A DNA stretch of 64,000 bases from Strongylocentrotus droebachiensis (lineage: Eukaryota; Echinodermata; Echinoidea; Camarodonta; Strongylocentrotidae), in NCBI GenBank assembly GCA_035222895.1, contig JAVYIG010001812.1:232930-296929 (forward strand). The letters run 5' to 3'. Shown here piece by piece: positions 1-11,835 of the stretch. The position numbers and the translations under genes were made by a program. Under the pieces are notes generated by a model. It did not search any database, was not told where the DNA came from, and was given only the letters and a program-made list of their open reading frames with translations. Each line of letters starts with the position of its first letter. Positions within the stretch are counted from its first letter, which is position 1.

Positions 1-9
1 CTAGTTTGG

Positions 10-1238
10 TCAGTAAGTTCTGGTACAAGCGTCTCGATAAGATTCTGAATAGAAATATTCCATGTTCTCTTTCTCTACGAAGGACACAAGCGCTGAGAAA
101 GGACAAAGGCCCTCTTCCGTCATTTTACCCTTACAGAATTGAACCTTGTCCGTTTGATCCTTGCCGTATGCCAAGACGCGTAGGAAATGTTCCTTCGACG
201 TTGCTCTCCCCCACAGCTCAAAGACGACCCGGGATGCGTAGTGTGGCCAGCCTGGACTGGAGAGCTTGAGACCATCGACGATCGGTCTTATCGTGATGTC
301 GTGACCCGAGTTGAAGACGAAGCGAGGCTTACTGACACCTTGGGTGATCTTGTACATGGTTCGGAGCATGTCGGTGAGAAGCGGTTGGATGAACATCCGC
401 CCGACCTTCTCGTACGTGCCATCCTTGACATGGGACTGTGAAACCCATGTTTCCTCCAGGAGTTTATGGTAGACGGCATGCTGTATGGGAGTGATGGTAC
501 CTGACGATCCGTACGGATATGGCATGTTGTGGCAGACCAGTGTCGCAAGAATCTCTGCTACCTGGTTGATCCCCGGTAGTGTCGTTACCTGCGTCGTCCC
601 GTACAGGGTTTGCGCTACGCTTCTCATCACATTCATGAACTTGGGGTTGCCTCGCATCAGCTTGGCATGCTGCGCTTCCTTGTCCTTGATCAAGTGGTCC
701 AAAGCCGGACAGGCGCACATATCCAACGGGCAGAAGTTGACGTTTGGTACCGTCTTAATCCGTATCGTATCATTCAAGGTGGCCTTCTCAAAGAAACCAT
801 ACATGAAGGCAAACGCGCTCTGCTGCGTCCGCAGGTTCATGGTGCTTTGAAAATGACTGACATCCCGAAGCATCTCCTGGTTCTGGACCAAAGTTCTCCC
901 GTAAGCCTTCCTGAAGAACGTCCCCAGCTCCAAGTGCTGTAGCCATCCGATTGGCGTGAGTTGCGATTTCTTACATATGCCGTTATGATTGACCGGCAAG
1001 TTCTTGAAGGTACCTAATGCCCCTGTCATATCGCCTCTGATGATTTCAGCATGCATTTGATCTACGAATTGCTTGAGAGTGTCGGAGGTGATCGTCTTGG
1101 TGGCCTGTTTAAGATCACAGTTCCACTGTGGATGCCAGTTGCTGTTGGGAATGTCTGCAAATTCTTGCATCGGTGTCCTGTCGCCATGGCGAGCTACCAC
1201 GTAAACAGCTTTCAAGTTGAACCCTGGCTTGAATTTAC
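10..1238 (-). CDS. PXYLP1: PXYLP1-like exon 4, catalytic domain and stop
   Basis: The acceptor TTCTTGTAG precedes the exon. Its first two bases complete a Gly codon (G|GT) begun in exon 3. The frame stays open for 408 further codons to a TGA at 12-10. The long open frame starts at a TTG (1215-1213) that is internal, not a start: the exon extends seven codons further upstream (KFKPGFN). It encodes the whole catalytic core, with RHGDRTP near the start and GHDITIRPIV near the end. Confidence 0.93.
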
Positions 1239-4200
1239 CTACAAGAACAAAAATATTAACATAAGTACATAACGTCTCTGGTTTTCGTTCAATTTACAAC
1301 AGTGGCAGTTGCATAGGTCAGGCATCCCGACAGGATTTTGTTCACCCACTATCCAAAGTTAGTGCCATAGCAACATCCCAGGTGGGGGAGGGGGGTGGGA
1401 AGGTGGTCTGGGAAGATTTAAAACATATTTGTAGTTGAAATTAATCACTGATGCCTTGCAGTCAATTTTACTACATTACAGAAACTGCCTGTTACCAGAA
1501 CTCTGTGAATACTTCATTGGTGGGGAAAGGACTAAACAGAAAACTCTGATAAGAGTCATGTTTGCGAGTTGTCAAATTTTCAATCGCTTTTTATAATGAT
1601 TATCGTCAGGAACTTAAATATGTAAAAGAATGTACTGCCTTTATATAGTCAGCAGGTTCTCTTTTGTCATTTATTGTCATTATGTTGCTTGAGTTAACTT
1701 GAAGTCGAACCTCCAAATCCAAATTATATTAAGACATTACATTTATTCATATATTTCAGCTCCTGACGATGATCACGAAATAAAGTGATAACAAATCTGA
1801 GAACTCGCCATACATGACTCTTATCAGGCCCCAAAATAATGTTGTATCGCCCTTTCAGGGGCCAGAACCTGGGTCGGTCGGTCAGACATCTTCTATTTGT
1901 TTAAAATTTGTTTTTTTCCCTCAAAATAGTGATCGTCGCCCCCCCAAAAAAAATCAAAACCGGGAACGTCGCCCAAATCTTACTGGTTTCTAACTGGTGC
2001 AGTGCATGGTATCATGCATGTACACAAGGCCGGGGTCTACTTGTTAACGCTAGCAGGATTTCAAAACTAGGGCAGAAGAAGAGTGAGAACTTGGCAATAA
2101 TTCGATTATTTTATGCGTTTATATCCCATTTAAACAAACAAAATTTATATTTTTTATTCAGTAAACATTTTTTTTCTAAAAAAACAGTAAAAACAAAAAA
2201 TCTTTATAAAAAAACCGACAGTAGATTTTAAGACTTTTGGTCAGTCGCAAAGGGCAATACAACATTTTTTTCTTTTTAACGACTTAGGGGAAAGTGTTCT
2301 AACCTTCTTCTCCAGTTATCTCTCTATCTGGTGGATTACAATATCCTGTTTTGATATTCTCCTTGATCCATTGCTCTGCCTCCTCCTCTTTCATTCCGAG
2401 ATCCTTTATCTCGACCTCCTCGTATTTTCCCTTTTCTTTGTTCTTCTTCTTCGACTTATTAGGCTTGGAATCACCTGAGGGGAATTTAAATGAAAGAAGT
2501 GTTAAAAGTATGAAATATTCATTGTACGTAATATGAAATCTGAATCGTTTACCCTTATTCTAGTTCCACAATGAAAGTTAATGATACTATGATAATTTGT
2601 TTATCCTGGAGAGCCTCATCAGCATCCATGCTGTTCTTCCTAAGGGCCCTGCATTTATTATCCATTTCATTTTCAATTTCAACTACCGTATTGTATATTC
2701 CATGAATGCAAATCATATAAACATATGAACCATATCAATCAATATCTACAATAAAATACAACCATAACATAAGTGGACTGATAGAAATAAGTTCATGTAA
2801 ATAAATCTTAAGAACAAAAGCAATAGCCAGGTACCCATTTATACCTGGGTGGAGAGTGACAAATGTGGATTGATGTCTTGCCAAAGACGTTTGTCCCGGC
2901 TGGGATTCGAACCCTCAACCCTTGGATTGAGAGTCAAGTGAATGAACCAATTAACAACAACACTGGTTTGGGTTAATTTCTCTTCCTCAGAATTTAGTAT
3001 TGAAAACAAAATAGTTGAAGTTAATGTAGATGAGACTATTGAGATGGAGCAATGAGCTCCTAATGCCTAAGAACTACGCTCTCATTTATCTCACCTGTTT
3101 TCTTTCCTCTTCCATCCTTTTCCGCTCCGTTTCCAGGGTAATGTTTCCCCTTCCCCTCGTCCTCTCCGTCCTGCATCACCAAGACTCCACCGGAGTGATG
3201 CTGGACTCCACCGGAGTGATGCTGAGCTTGAGCGTTGGTCTCAACGTCGGGGATGATCTTGGCGTGGAACCATCTCGCCTCCGGATTCTCGTTGCTTGGA
3301 GCCCTGCCTTGTTCAAGGGTCAGCCCTTCATGTGTGATTTGAAGGCGGAAGAAAAATAAAGGAATTAAACTGTTTAAAGCTAGTGCAGACATGCTTTAAA
3401 GCTAACTGCACTAGTTTGGCCAGGAGGGATTAGACCTCCCTGCAAGGTCACTAGCTGACAGGTGCTTATCTGATCAAATCAGCTCTCAATTAACATAAGA
3501 AAAAGGGGATCATGGGGACCAACAGGCACCGATTAGGCATTGTTTGCTATATAGAGGGCGCAAGTAGCTATTAGAAGTGCAGTGGGGCTTTAACTCTTTA
3601 CATACCACACAAATAATCTCCCTGTGCCACATTGTATTTGACCTGGGATAGATATATACTAAAGGCTTCAAGATTATTTAACTGTTTCCAATACAAGATT
3701 GATCTATACCGGTCTTTTATTTATTTATTTATTTTTATTTATAACACATCTTTAAAAAGAAGGGTAGCCCAATCAGCAAACAAATACTGGTTTTCGTTGA
3801 GGCCCTTCATGACACAAACAAGTATATACATTTCATCAACATATCAAAATATAAATAAATATAGACAGTTACAAAATACGATTTTAACAAACTAAAATTG
3901 CAAACCAGGTTATAAAAAAGGATTTGGACATAGAGAATAACGAAATTAGTAAAATGTATATGATACAAATATGTAAATGCCATATATCCTATTGAAGCAA
4001 ACAGTAAAAAGTTATTAAAAAAAAAAAACAACAACAACAACAGCAACATACAACCACATTAACAAACCAACAAGAGAAAACAAGAAGAAGATATGATAAA
4101 ATATATAAAAAGAGGAGAAAAAGAAGAGTTATATCATACCATAATCATATTAAAATGTGGATGTCTTTTGCCATTTTGCCAATTCTTGTTTAAATGGTTT

Positions 4201-4880
4201 CATATTTTTTATAAATCGAATACGTTCGGGTAATTTATTCCAGTAGATACCGGATACCGGTAGTTGAGTTCTTGTTTCAGACCGCAAATGCCTTCAAAGT
4301 GCATGGTTATTGCTCTTATTCTTATTTAAGACATTTCTAGTGCTCTTTTAGGACCTAGAATTGCTATAAAGATAATTGTAGACCCCAATGTGTGAAATTT
4401 AGCCAATATGATCATACCAATTTAGCTCCACTTTCCCCAAAAATATGATGACCATTAATTAATTAATAATAACAATACACAGGCCGGCTGGTTGTGCGTA
4501 TTATAACCAACACAAAAAAGCCAACAGAAAACCAACATCAACAATCGCTAGAATAAAACATATAAGGCGCTATTTGATTTATTCAACAGCTGGTTCAAAT
4601 TATTGACTTTTTGTGGGGCATTTCAACCAATTTTGATCAAACAAAGATGATCTTGTCATTTAAATTGTACGTTCTTTCTAATTTGACACTCAGTTTTTTA
4701 TTATCTCACAAAAAAATATTTTGTGTAGTGCCCTCTGCAACAAAACTCAACTACCGATGGTATCCCTTTTTCTTTACAATTTTTTCTAGAATTCCCCCTT
4801 TTTTTATACTCACACAGGATGATGGCGACACAACAGCACACCAGCACGAGGCAGACGCGTGTCCTTGGTAATGATCTCAT
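10..4880 (-). CDS. PXYLP1: 2-phosphoxylose phosphatase 1-like gene (4 coding exons)
   Basis: Histidine acid phosphatase family, PXYLP1 (ACPL2) branch. The known role is to remove the phosphate from xylose in the glycosaminoglycan linker tetrasaccharide, in the Golgi lumen. The coding exons are 4814-4880, 3095-3325, 2304-2474 and 10-1238. Phases agree at every junction and give about 565 residues; human PXYLP1 is 480. In order: a short basic N-terminus, one signal-anchor helix (about residues 9-26), a long hydrophilic Lys/Glu/Gly-rich stem (about 27-150), then the catalytic domain. The catalytic motif RHGDRTP is at 173-179 and the second-half GHD motif at about 468-470. Cys-rich landmarks of the branch are present: YCN before the catalytic motif, FCPLDMCACP, VCHN, and a C-terminal YRDACTR. 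An in-frame ATG at 4928 would add 16 residues. Untranslated exons and the poly(A) site are not defined, because the 3' end runs off the window. Assignment to PXYLP1 rather than a secreted acid phosphatase rests on remembered family sequences. Confidence 0.9.
1239..2303 (-). other. PXYLP1-like intron 3
   Basis: About 1.07 kb of AT-rich sequence between a GTTAGA donor, which is weak, and a TTGTAG acceptor. A pyrimidine-rich block and several A/T runs occur at 1900-2270. I recognise no gene or mobile element in it. Confidence 0.75.
2304..2474 (-). CDS. PXYLP1: PXYLP1-like exon 3, stem region
   Basis: Acceptor CCCCTCAG, donor GTTAGA. It starts with two bases that complete a Gly codon and ends with one base. 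It encodes a highly charged Lys/Glu segment (SKPNKSKKKNKEKGK), then YCNPPDREITGEEG, which leads into the catalytic exon. The YCN-P spacing before the RHG motif matches human PXYLP1 as I remember it, and this ties the exon to the phosphatase. Confidence 0.88.
2829..2952 (-). mobile_element. tRNA-derived SINE, family 1, copy 1
   Basis: On the minus strand it has a B-box-like GGTTCGAATCCC, then a tail reading GCAAGACATCAATCCACATT and a CACCCAGGTATAAATGGGTACC block. The same tail recurs at 63050-63125. It sits in the second intron of the PXYLP1-like gene. A complete tRNA cloverleaf cannot be drawn, so this is a SINE and not a tRNA gene. Confidence 0.7.
3095..3325 (-). CDS. PXYLP1: PXYLP1-like exon 2, lumenal stem
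   Basis: Donor ACAG|GTGAGA is strong. The chosen acceptor is ACATGAAG, the first AG after the pyrimidine tract TTTATTTTTCTTCC. Its two leading bases join the single T of exon 1 to make Trp, so the hydrophobic segment continues as W-L-T-L. It encodes a low-complexity stem with the direct duplication HHSGGVQHHSGGV, from an imperfect tandem DNA repeat near 3188-3226. Acceptors at the nearby CAAG or CAG cannot be excluded but break the phase match. Confidence 0.8.
3326..4813 (-). other. PXYLP1-like intron 1
   Basis: Runs from the strong donor T|GTGAGTAT to the ACATGAAG acceptor. It contains a LINE 3' end. At 3405-3475 there is a block with a weak B-box-like GGTCTAATCCC on the minus strand, possibly an old SINE. 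Confidence 0.7.
3705..4275 (-). mobile_element. LINE 3' end (non-LTR retrotransposon), broken
   Basis: Minus-strand translation of 4150-4270 gives IYWNKLPERIRFIKNMKPFK. This matches the C-terminal pattern (WNxLPxxIR...FK) typical of ORF2 in CR1/Jockey-like LINEs. The AT-rich sequence below it, down to about 3705, is a likely 3' UTR. Only a few dozen codons remain, so it is a dead 5'-truncated copy. The exact clade is uncertain. Confidence 0.6.
4814..4880 (-). CDS. PXYLP1: PXYLP1-like exon 1, start codon and signal anchor
   Basis: Starts ATG-AGA-TCA and ends at the consensus donor CTGT|GTGAGT. It encodes RSLPRTRV then a hydrophobic Cys/Val/Leu run that continues across the splice into exon 2. 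A type II membrane start fits the family's Golgi topology. An alternative in-frame ATG lies at 4928 and is preceded by an in-frame stop. An acceptor-like CCTTCTCAG just downstream of that ATG may mean the upstream ATG is intronic, so the 4880 start is preferred. Confidence 0.75.
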
Positions 4881-4928
4881 CACACCGGAGGGCTGCCTTG
4901 ATTGGCTACGAGGATTCTGAGAAGGCAT

Positions 4929-4960
4929 GTCACCTGACTGTGTCACCTGACCATGTCACC
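4929..4960. promoter_or_regulatory. Cluster of three CACCTG E-boxes
   Basis: CACCTGAC occurs three times within about 30 bases, just upstream of the first coding exon of the PXYLP1-like gene. On the minus strand each reads CAGGTG, the core bound by Snail/ZEB-type factors. It may simply be a short tandem repeat; function is inferred only. Confidence 0.35.
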
Positions 4961-5829
4961 TGACCATTGTTTGTATATTGCTCAAGGCTTCTGTGTTTTC
5001 TTGGAGAGGTGATCTTGACACTACCTCATTTCATGCCCTGCATTAACACACAAAAAGAACAAAAGGGTTACATTAAAGGTACTGTATGTATGTCCCATTT
5101 GCAGGCCTAAAATGAAAAGGTTAAATTCCAACGGCATTTGAAAGACAATACTAATTTAGAACTTCCCTCATAACAAAACGGCTTGAAATTGGCTTTTAGT
5201 TGGAAAATAACGACCATTAGTTGTTAAATCGACTAAAGTGATTGCAATCACTGAAGTAATAGTCTGATTTTCAGACCCTTTTACAGAATGGTTGTAAGTT
5301 TTGTGCTGCACATGCAAAGATTCAGTCAGTTTAATTTTGGTCATTACAAGTAGTGGGATATTGATGTGGACAATTAATGCGCATGTACCTGTTACAGCTC
5401 ATATTATGTATGTTATAACCCCAAAAAACGATGTTAGTCAGTCATTCAATAGTGTCTGACAGTGAAGTCTAGAAGGTAAACAGGTATCCTTGCGTAATTT
5501 GAATACTAGGGTTTAGCCCATACTACCTGAAACAAATAACAGCATTGGGAAAGTTGCACGTGATCTAAACAGGCTTTTAAAGCATCACATGGTTACTTTA
5601 ATCAGAAAATCGACCACAAGAAAATATCCACAGGAAATTGCTGTTTACAAGATTCTCTTGAACTTATTAAGCTATTCATAATGAATTTAAGACTCAAATA
5701 GATGACTAATACTGAACAGTAACCCTGTCAATATAGAGGTGGTCTACAAGCAGGGTTGCTTACATGCTTATTTGAAACAGATTAATTGTCAGGATTGTCA
5801 GAAATTATCTGACATTATTTCCACTCCAT

Positions 5830-5874
5830 CCCCCCCACCCCCCCCCCCCCCTCCCCCCTCCCCCCCCCCCCCCC
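5830..5874 (+). repeat. Poly-C tract
   Basis: Nearly uninterrupted C run with single A/T breaks. Similar short C runs at 6099-6112, 8046-8062, 13256-13269, 53417-53429, 62933-62946 and 63006-63022 are a feature of this genome. Confidence 0.9.
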
Positions 5875-6236
5875 AACTTTGATCAGAATCCTGCTTCTGC
5901 CCCTAGGTTGAAACAGGACATGAAGCCACACAACAATTTAATTAAAGGTCGGTGCAAATGTACCAATTCCATTATCGTTTACTTCACATTAAATCCATTT
6001 ACTGACAGCATAAATGGGGTGGGCTAGTTTGCTTGCTCGTTTGTCAGGGATTTTCAGGATTTGTTGGGAGTTTTTGACTGAAATTTTGATTCCCATCCCC
6101 CCCCCCCCCCCCTCTTTTTCCTTTCTTCTAGTATCCTGGGTCTACCCCTGAGTGGAGTCGGAAATGAAGCCACACACCTACTAAACAGAAGGTCAATGTA
6201 AACTACGTCACTGTCATTATCTGTTACCTCATATTA

Positions 6237-6567
6237 GGCCTGTCTTCATCAGCTTGAGATTGCCAAATATCCAGCTATTTGAACTATCCCGATCGCAAAT
6301 TATCCAGTTAATTTGCATCCTCATCAGCCCAAAGTAATTAGCGGGATATTTGGTCGAGATAATCATTCCAAGATATCTTGGGCTAGTTTGCAAAATATCC
6401 CGCTATTTGTTACAAATCCCGTCTTCACCAGCCTGAAGACTCCCACTATGCGCGAACGCTGAGCAAAATATCTTGAGCTTATGAAAACGCGATTTGTAAC
6501 TTCAGAATTATTTCCCAAATCAGAAATAGCGGGCTATTTGGCAATCTGGAGCTGATGAAGACAGGCC
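6237..6567. mobile_element. Foldback element family A, copy 1
   Basis: The ends are exact inverted repeats: GGCCTGTCTTCATCAGC at the left and its reverse complement at the right. The interior is also symmetric, with GCGGGATATTTGG-type blocks and their complements. Two more copies occur at 39708 and 56971. There is no coding capacity, so it is a non-autonomous DNA element. Confidence 0.8.
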
Positions 6568-6605
6568 GCTTACGTCACATCGATCCTCCCACATTGACCG
6601 CATAC

Positions 6606-6690
6606 CTTTCAGCAACATGCAGAGGTAATTAAGCTCACTCTCTCACGTGTCTCTGGACTCACATGGCAACATGGGTCACGTGACCATGTG
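6606..6690 (-). promoter_or_regulatory. Candidate promoter / 5' non-coding exon with GTCACGTGAC palindrome
   Basis: A perfect 12-base palindrome GGTCACGTGACC lies at 6674-6685, with a second CACGTG at 6643-6648. The core matches USF/TFEB (CLEAR)-type sites. On the minus strand a donor-like CTGAAAG|GTATGC follows at 6606, as expected for a short non-coding first exon of the gene at 10-4880. No transcript evidence is available. Confidence 0.35.
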
Positions 6691-6989
6691 CGCTAGTAGC
6701 TGCCAAGTTTTCCCAATGTAAATAAGACATTACCCCTGCTGCCCTACATGTATTTGAACTATAATATTGCCCTGGTTGATTAGTTATGTACGCTTTATCT
6801 TGCTGACATTGCCTTGTACTTTGGACTGAGTTGTACTTGAGAAATAATTTCTATTGAATATCAAGCAAATTCCAGGTTAAGTAAATGAGATTATTACCAG
6901 TAATACACATGTTTGTTAGTTCGATTGTTTTACCTGCCTGATAAGAAAGCATGTGTATGCTTGGAAGTACATGTAAGCAACCAGGGGAC

Positions 6990-7105
6990 CGACAGCTTTA
7001 AGTCTTCTCCGAGGGACTTGGTAATGAGGATTAATGCCTTACAATAGAGCATGAGGCCATTGACTTGGTTTCAAACCCGGGACCTCCTGGTCACTTAATT
7101 GGTAA
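6990..7105 (-). mobile_element. tRNA-derived SINE, family 2, copy 1
   Basis: On the minus strand AGGAGGTCCCGGGTTTGAAACC is a B-box region. It is followed by AAGTCAATGGC and a tail ATTAATCCTCATTACCAAGT. The same arrangement recurs at 45040-45160. Confidence 0.65.
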
Positions 7106-8229
7106 TATATCATGGATAGAATTGCTTCCGAACTTATAAATAATGATTTAAAAGTTTGTAAGTCTAAAGAAAGCTTATGATAAATTTGGTCATAAGCTAT
7201 CTACAATAAACCCTGTATAAGGTCCACTCAAGGGAGACAAGAAAAGTGATCTTGTGTGAGGGTTCCTTTAATACATTTGTGTATTGATTAACTTTGTATA
7301 ATTCTGGTATATTTGTAGACATGTTTCCATTTTGTTTGTTCTCTGCTGTCTATATCGTATATAATTTGTATTTTAGACTTTCATAAAGTATTTTTTTTAT
7401 GGATTTGAATTGAAATAAAACTTGAAACACGTTTCAATGTGTACCCATACCAGATATTCAAAGGAAACAAAAAATTTGTTCTTTTTAGACGGGTGGTAGG
7501 TAAATTAACTTTAACTACCGGTAAGTTTGACTGTAGAGAAATCAAGAAAAACACTATTTCAACCAAGTAAAATTGCCTGCAGTTGTAAGAAGGTAGTTGA
7601 AGATACTGGTATCACCAGAGATGACCTGGGGCTGCAAATTAACCTTGCGGCCTATGCCTGTATTTGCAATTCAGAAACTCTGTAGAGGGTCCAAGATTCA
7701 TAACCCACAGACAGAAAGGCCATGGACATTGTAGCATTTGGTACATTTTCTGCTTGAATGCATAGAGGTATAGCCTTCATAGGATGGAGCCTACATACAT
7801 ATATACATTCTCCTGTTTGCTTCAATGCCTCATGGACTTTCAACAAAGCACAAAACTTCCTTGGTCATAGCAGGGAGGTGTATTTCCACCTCCCTGGTCA
7901 TAGTATTTGATTTTTTTTTCTATGACAAATGAATGCATTGCACTGCAATTCTAAAGTTAGAGGGGTGCAAAATCAAATCAAACATACTTTAATTACAAAA
8001 GAGAAAAAATCATTTGCTTGCTTATCAGAATTGTTGTCAGCCATCCCCCCCCCCCCCCCCCCAAAAAAAAGTTCTAGGTCTGCCACTATCTGCACATAAT
8101 TAACCATCTGATCAGAGTATTACATGTTTTTTCTAATGACATCCATCTACAAAAAAATATATATACACAAAAGTGTAGGGTCATACATGTAGGTCAATCT
8201 AGGCATTGTTTGCAAAAAGGCATTGTTCC

Positions 8230-8425
8230 ATGAATACAGATTTTCAATGTCAAATAGAGAAATTATCAACATATGTGATGTAGAAAAAAGGGTGAGCACT
8301 AGGTGAATGCTAGAGCGCCATAATGGTAGCCGTGCTAAAGCCAGGGTAATAATCGGGAGTGCCAGGAGTGTCAAGTCTGACAAACATGAGCGCTATACAA
8401 AAACCCACTATTATTATTATTATTA
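8230..8425 (+). mobile_element. SINE tail with GAGCGCTATACAA and (TTA)n end
   Basis: Ends in ATGAGCGCTATACAAAA followed by a TATTATTATTATTA run. Related GCGCTATA...ATTATTATT endings are at about 48610 and 53299. The 5' head is degraded. Confidence 0.55.
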
Positions 8426-9051
8426 AAACCAGGACAAAATGTACTCGAAAGTGGTCGATATCGTCATCTGCTTAAGGTCATAAGGGCATTCACTGTGTGT
8501 TATAATGAGTTAACCTTGTGGCTGCAGACCATATGGACAACAATTGATACAACATCACATTGCAGAAATAGGCCTTACATAGAGACCAATATTCATGGGT
8601 TGAGTTTTTTTTAATGCAGTTTTTATTCATAACAAGGCACGAGACCTGCAATTTTTCTGGCCTGAGATAATCTATAGATTATAAAGATTATATTGCTACC
8701 AGTACAAAGATCAGATTAAAGAGCTTATCGTCCTCAGATATTTCATGTGTTACAGGCTACAGCCAAAATGACAAGGTTTGTTGACATTTTACTTTTTTTC
8801 AAAGTTTAGGGAGCAAATCACTCTAGGCCTCAATTGTCTTCCCTGGTTCTGTATTTCAAGATTTTAAGATTTTAGTATGAATGGCAGGAGCTTTGTTGTA
8901 AAGTTCATTAAATTGACTTTAAATCAAGATGTTAAAAAAAAAATCTTTTTCTTTGGGTGAGCCTATCCATTTTTAGAGACATTGATCTCCAGATGTCTTC
9001 GCTACTTGGTAGATTAGATTCCTTACACTTGCTTTGCACTGCATATTGCTG

Positions 9052-9330
9052 AAAATTTTACATGGAAATGCATGAAGGCACTCAATGTTAGTTTATACAA
9101 GATATGACTCACAACAAAGCCTATTGTTATTATAAACAAAAGTTTAAGGAACTTCACCAAACAGGGGGCTACAACTAATCACTAACATTTTTACATGGAA
9201 AAGCATGAAGACATTGATTGTTAGTTTTGTATACAAGATAAGATATGCCTCACAACAAAGCCAAATGTTATCATCAACAAAATTCAAGTTTAAGGAACTT
9301 TACCAAACTGGGGACTATATAGCTAATCTC
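9052..9330 (+). repeat. Imperfect tandem duplication, unit about 135 bp
   Basis: Two adjacent similar units, each containing TTTACATGGAAA.GCATGAAG, then CTCACAACAAAGCC and TTTAAGGAACTT.ACCAAAC, then a diverged end. No function is seen. Confidence 0.75.
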
Positions 9331-11594
9331 CAATAATCAAACAATGCATACATGTACTGGTACATTGATTATGTTATCTTTAATATTACAAGGACTCTTG
9401 ATATGCAACGACACAGATAATAAATGATAGAACCCTTATCTGACTGAAGTACTTCTAGTTTCTAATTGCCACGATCATGATGCAACAGCCATAACCACAA
9501 AATGAAGCAATACTAGACCTGTTTACTAATAATTAATATATTTCAATTTCCGCATGTTTTTTGGCTTACTAAGAATCATCGGGCCAACGCGTCCGGTCGG
9601 GTAGTCATGTTTACTCGTGTGTTACACGTCTTTTCATGAAACAAAAGATGACACTTTTCATAGATTTGCTGTAGGGTTTTCACAAAGTATCAGGTACATT
9701 GGACCAGAGCATTTGAAGATGAGAGGTTTTTTTTTCACAAACATTACCCCCGACATTCGTGAATAAAGGGGCACGTTTTCACAAAAGGTTAGGTAACACA
9801 ACCACATGATTCGACCCTGTATCACATACATGTATGCAGCACCTATGAATACATTTTTATTCTATTTCTATCATAGATCAAAATATCCTGACCTACTCAC
9901 ATCACACACTCTAGGGTTCTTCATCATTGGCCTATAGATCTAGGGGACTACCACGCATTTGTAGCATTTTTAACCCTCAACTACCCAAAGAAATTAACAA
10001 GGCAGCACAGCAATCGAGCAGTAGAGTTATTCATTCATATTCATATTCATATTTATTTCATTTCCAACAGAAAGGTAAACAAAGATATTACACTTTTTTT
10101 CTCCAGGTGTCCATTAATTTCGTTCTCTAATGGGGAGCAAAATTAATGAAATTTAATTTAGTAAGAGGACTGTACGTTAAAATTTCTTTTAAATATTGAA
10201 ACTTGGCAAATGCTATCAGATATATGTTTTATCCTATATTCAGATGCAATATTTAGACATGAGATGACTCTTATGCAACTTATTATAAACAAAACTTGAG
10301 CTGAGTAAATTAAGGAACAAGAATTATTTTTCTTTCTCTGTTTAAATTTGTATAGGCCTAACCCATTAAAGTTTTAAACACACCATTTGTAAACTAGATT
10401 CTGTATCTTATATTGGAGTGTGAAATTACGAGATCCTGAAACAACACAAATGAAAATGACCACATAGTCAGCTTGTTGATTGCCATCATACTCATACTTT
10501 CTCTGTTTTCTTTCCCTTTTTGGCATTTTTGTTTGGGGGGACCCTCTGTTTTGCGTTTAAACTTAAAGCGCCCCTTTAAGTCCCGCCCATGATACATGCC
10601 ACCCTCCCCTAGAAGATACCTCACTGCTCTTTGGAGTCACTATCAAACAGAAACACTCACCATTCACGTCATATTAACTCATAATCATTCATTCAGAACT
10701 TTTAATTTAAAGACTTCTTACATTACGTGATTATGCACACATGGGACTGCACGTTATCAAATAAATAAAAATAAAAAAAGAATATTTAACAGTTATCCAT
10801 TAAGACTGTGACTATTCTCTTCAGGAAATTACACACATACATTGTACTTTCTTTATTCTTATTTGCACAGCAAGAAAATTAATATACGATTTAATTACTC
10901 ACTCTAAAATTGATGACAAAGCTTTTCATCGCTGACAAAACAACAGTCTACACGTCAGCTTAGTATTAGCAGACAAAGAATGATTCCTCATTTCGTTTTG
11001 GTATAGCGCCATCTCTCAGCTCACTTGTACAATGTTGTTGTTTGTTTTCCATTCATGCAAAGACCTCTCCAAAGTCGAAGTGGGAAAGGGGTCAACTTAA
11101 AAACAATTTTTAGAAGGAAAGACAATAAGACATCGTATTTTTTGTATAATCCAGATGTTGTTTATGGTATATCAGATTATAAAATTATGTTTTTTACGTA
11201 ATTCACGTCCTCATAAAGGTTAATGAATACCGAGAAACAAAAGTGTCCTTGATATAATGAGTAAACAGATAAAATGCCCCTTAGATATATTTTATTCCGT
11301 TCAGCAAAACTACAAGGGCTAAAAAGGCTGTAGCTCTAAATTACAAATACCCTTTCCACTGTGTTTCGTTCAATATTTTGTTCGGAATACTTTCAATCGA
11401 GGTCTTTCATTTCTTCTTTATAATTGTTTTCATTAACTCACTGTGAATGATTTAGCAAGTTTCTAATATTAGAAAAGTAGACTGCTCCATGATAATGATT
11501 GCCAAAAAATTAAACAAATGTTTGTGACATGGGTCATAAGCTCAATTTCCGTTTTCCTTTCATACTTTGTCTCGTCCTACCGATTTAAAACTTT

Positions 11595-11835
11595 TTTTCA
11601 ATGTCCTTTTCTTTCTTTCTTCCTCTCTTTTCTATCTCTCTCTAAATATATACATGTATATATTTCACTCTCACTGTGACCTCTTCCTTTTTCTCACTCT
11701 CCCAATTCTCTTCTCTCTTTTTCTCTTTTCCTTTCTCTCTCTTTCCCACTTCCTTTCTCTCTCTCTCTCTCTCTCTTCCTCTCTCTCACTTCTCTCTTCT
11801 CTCTCTCACTTCCTCTCTCTTTCATACTATCACTT
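11595..11835 (+). repeat. CT-rich (TCTC) microsatellite tract
   Basis: Polypyrimidine stretch with a pure (CT)n core at 11757-11776 and CTTT/TCTC variants around it. The Ser/Leu-rich open frames across it are repeat artefacts. Confidence 0.9.

Noticed and set aside
10394-10624. 76-codon minus-strand frame with a basic segment
   Set aside because: No family motif and no convincing donor or acceptor at its edges. An untranslated exon cannot be excluded, but there is nothing to support it.
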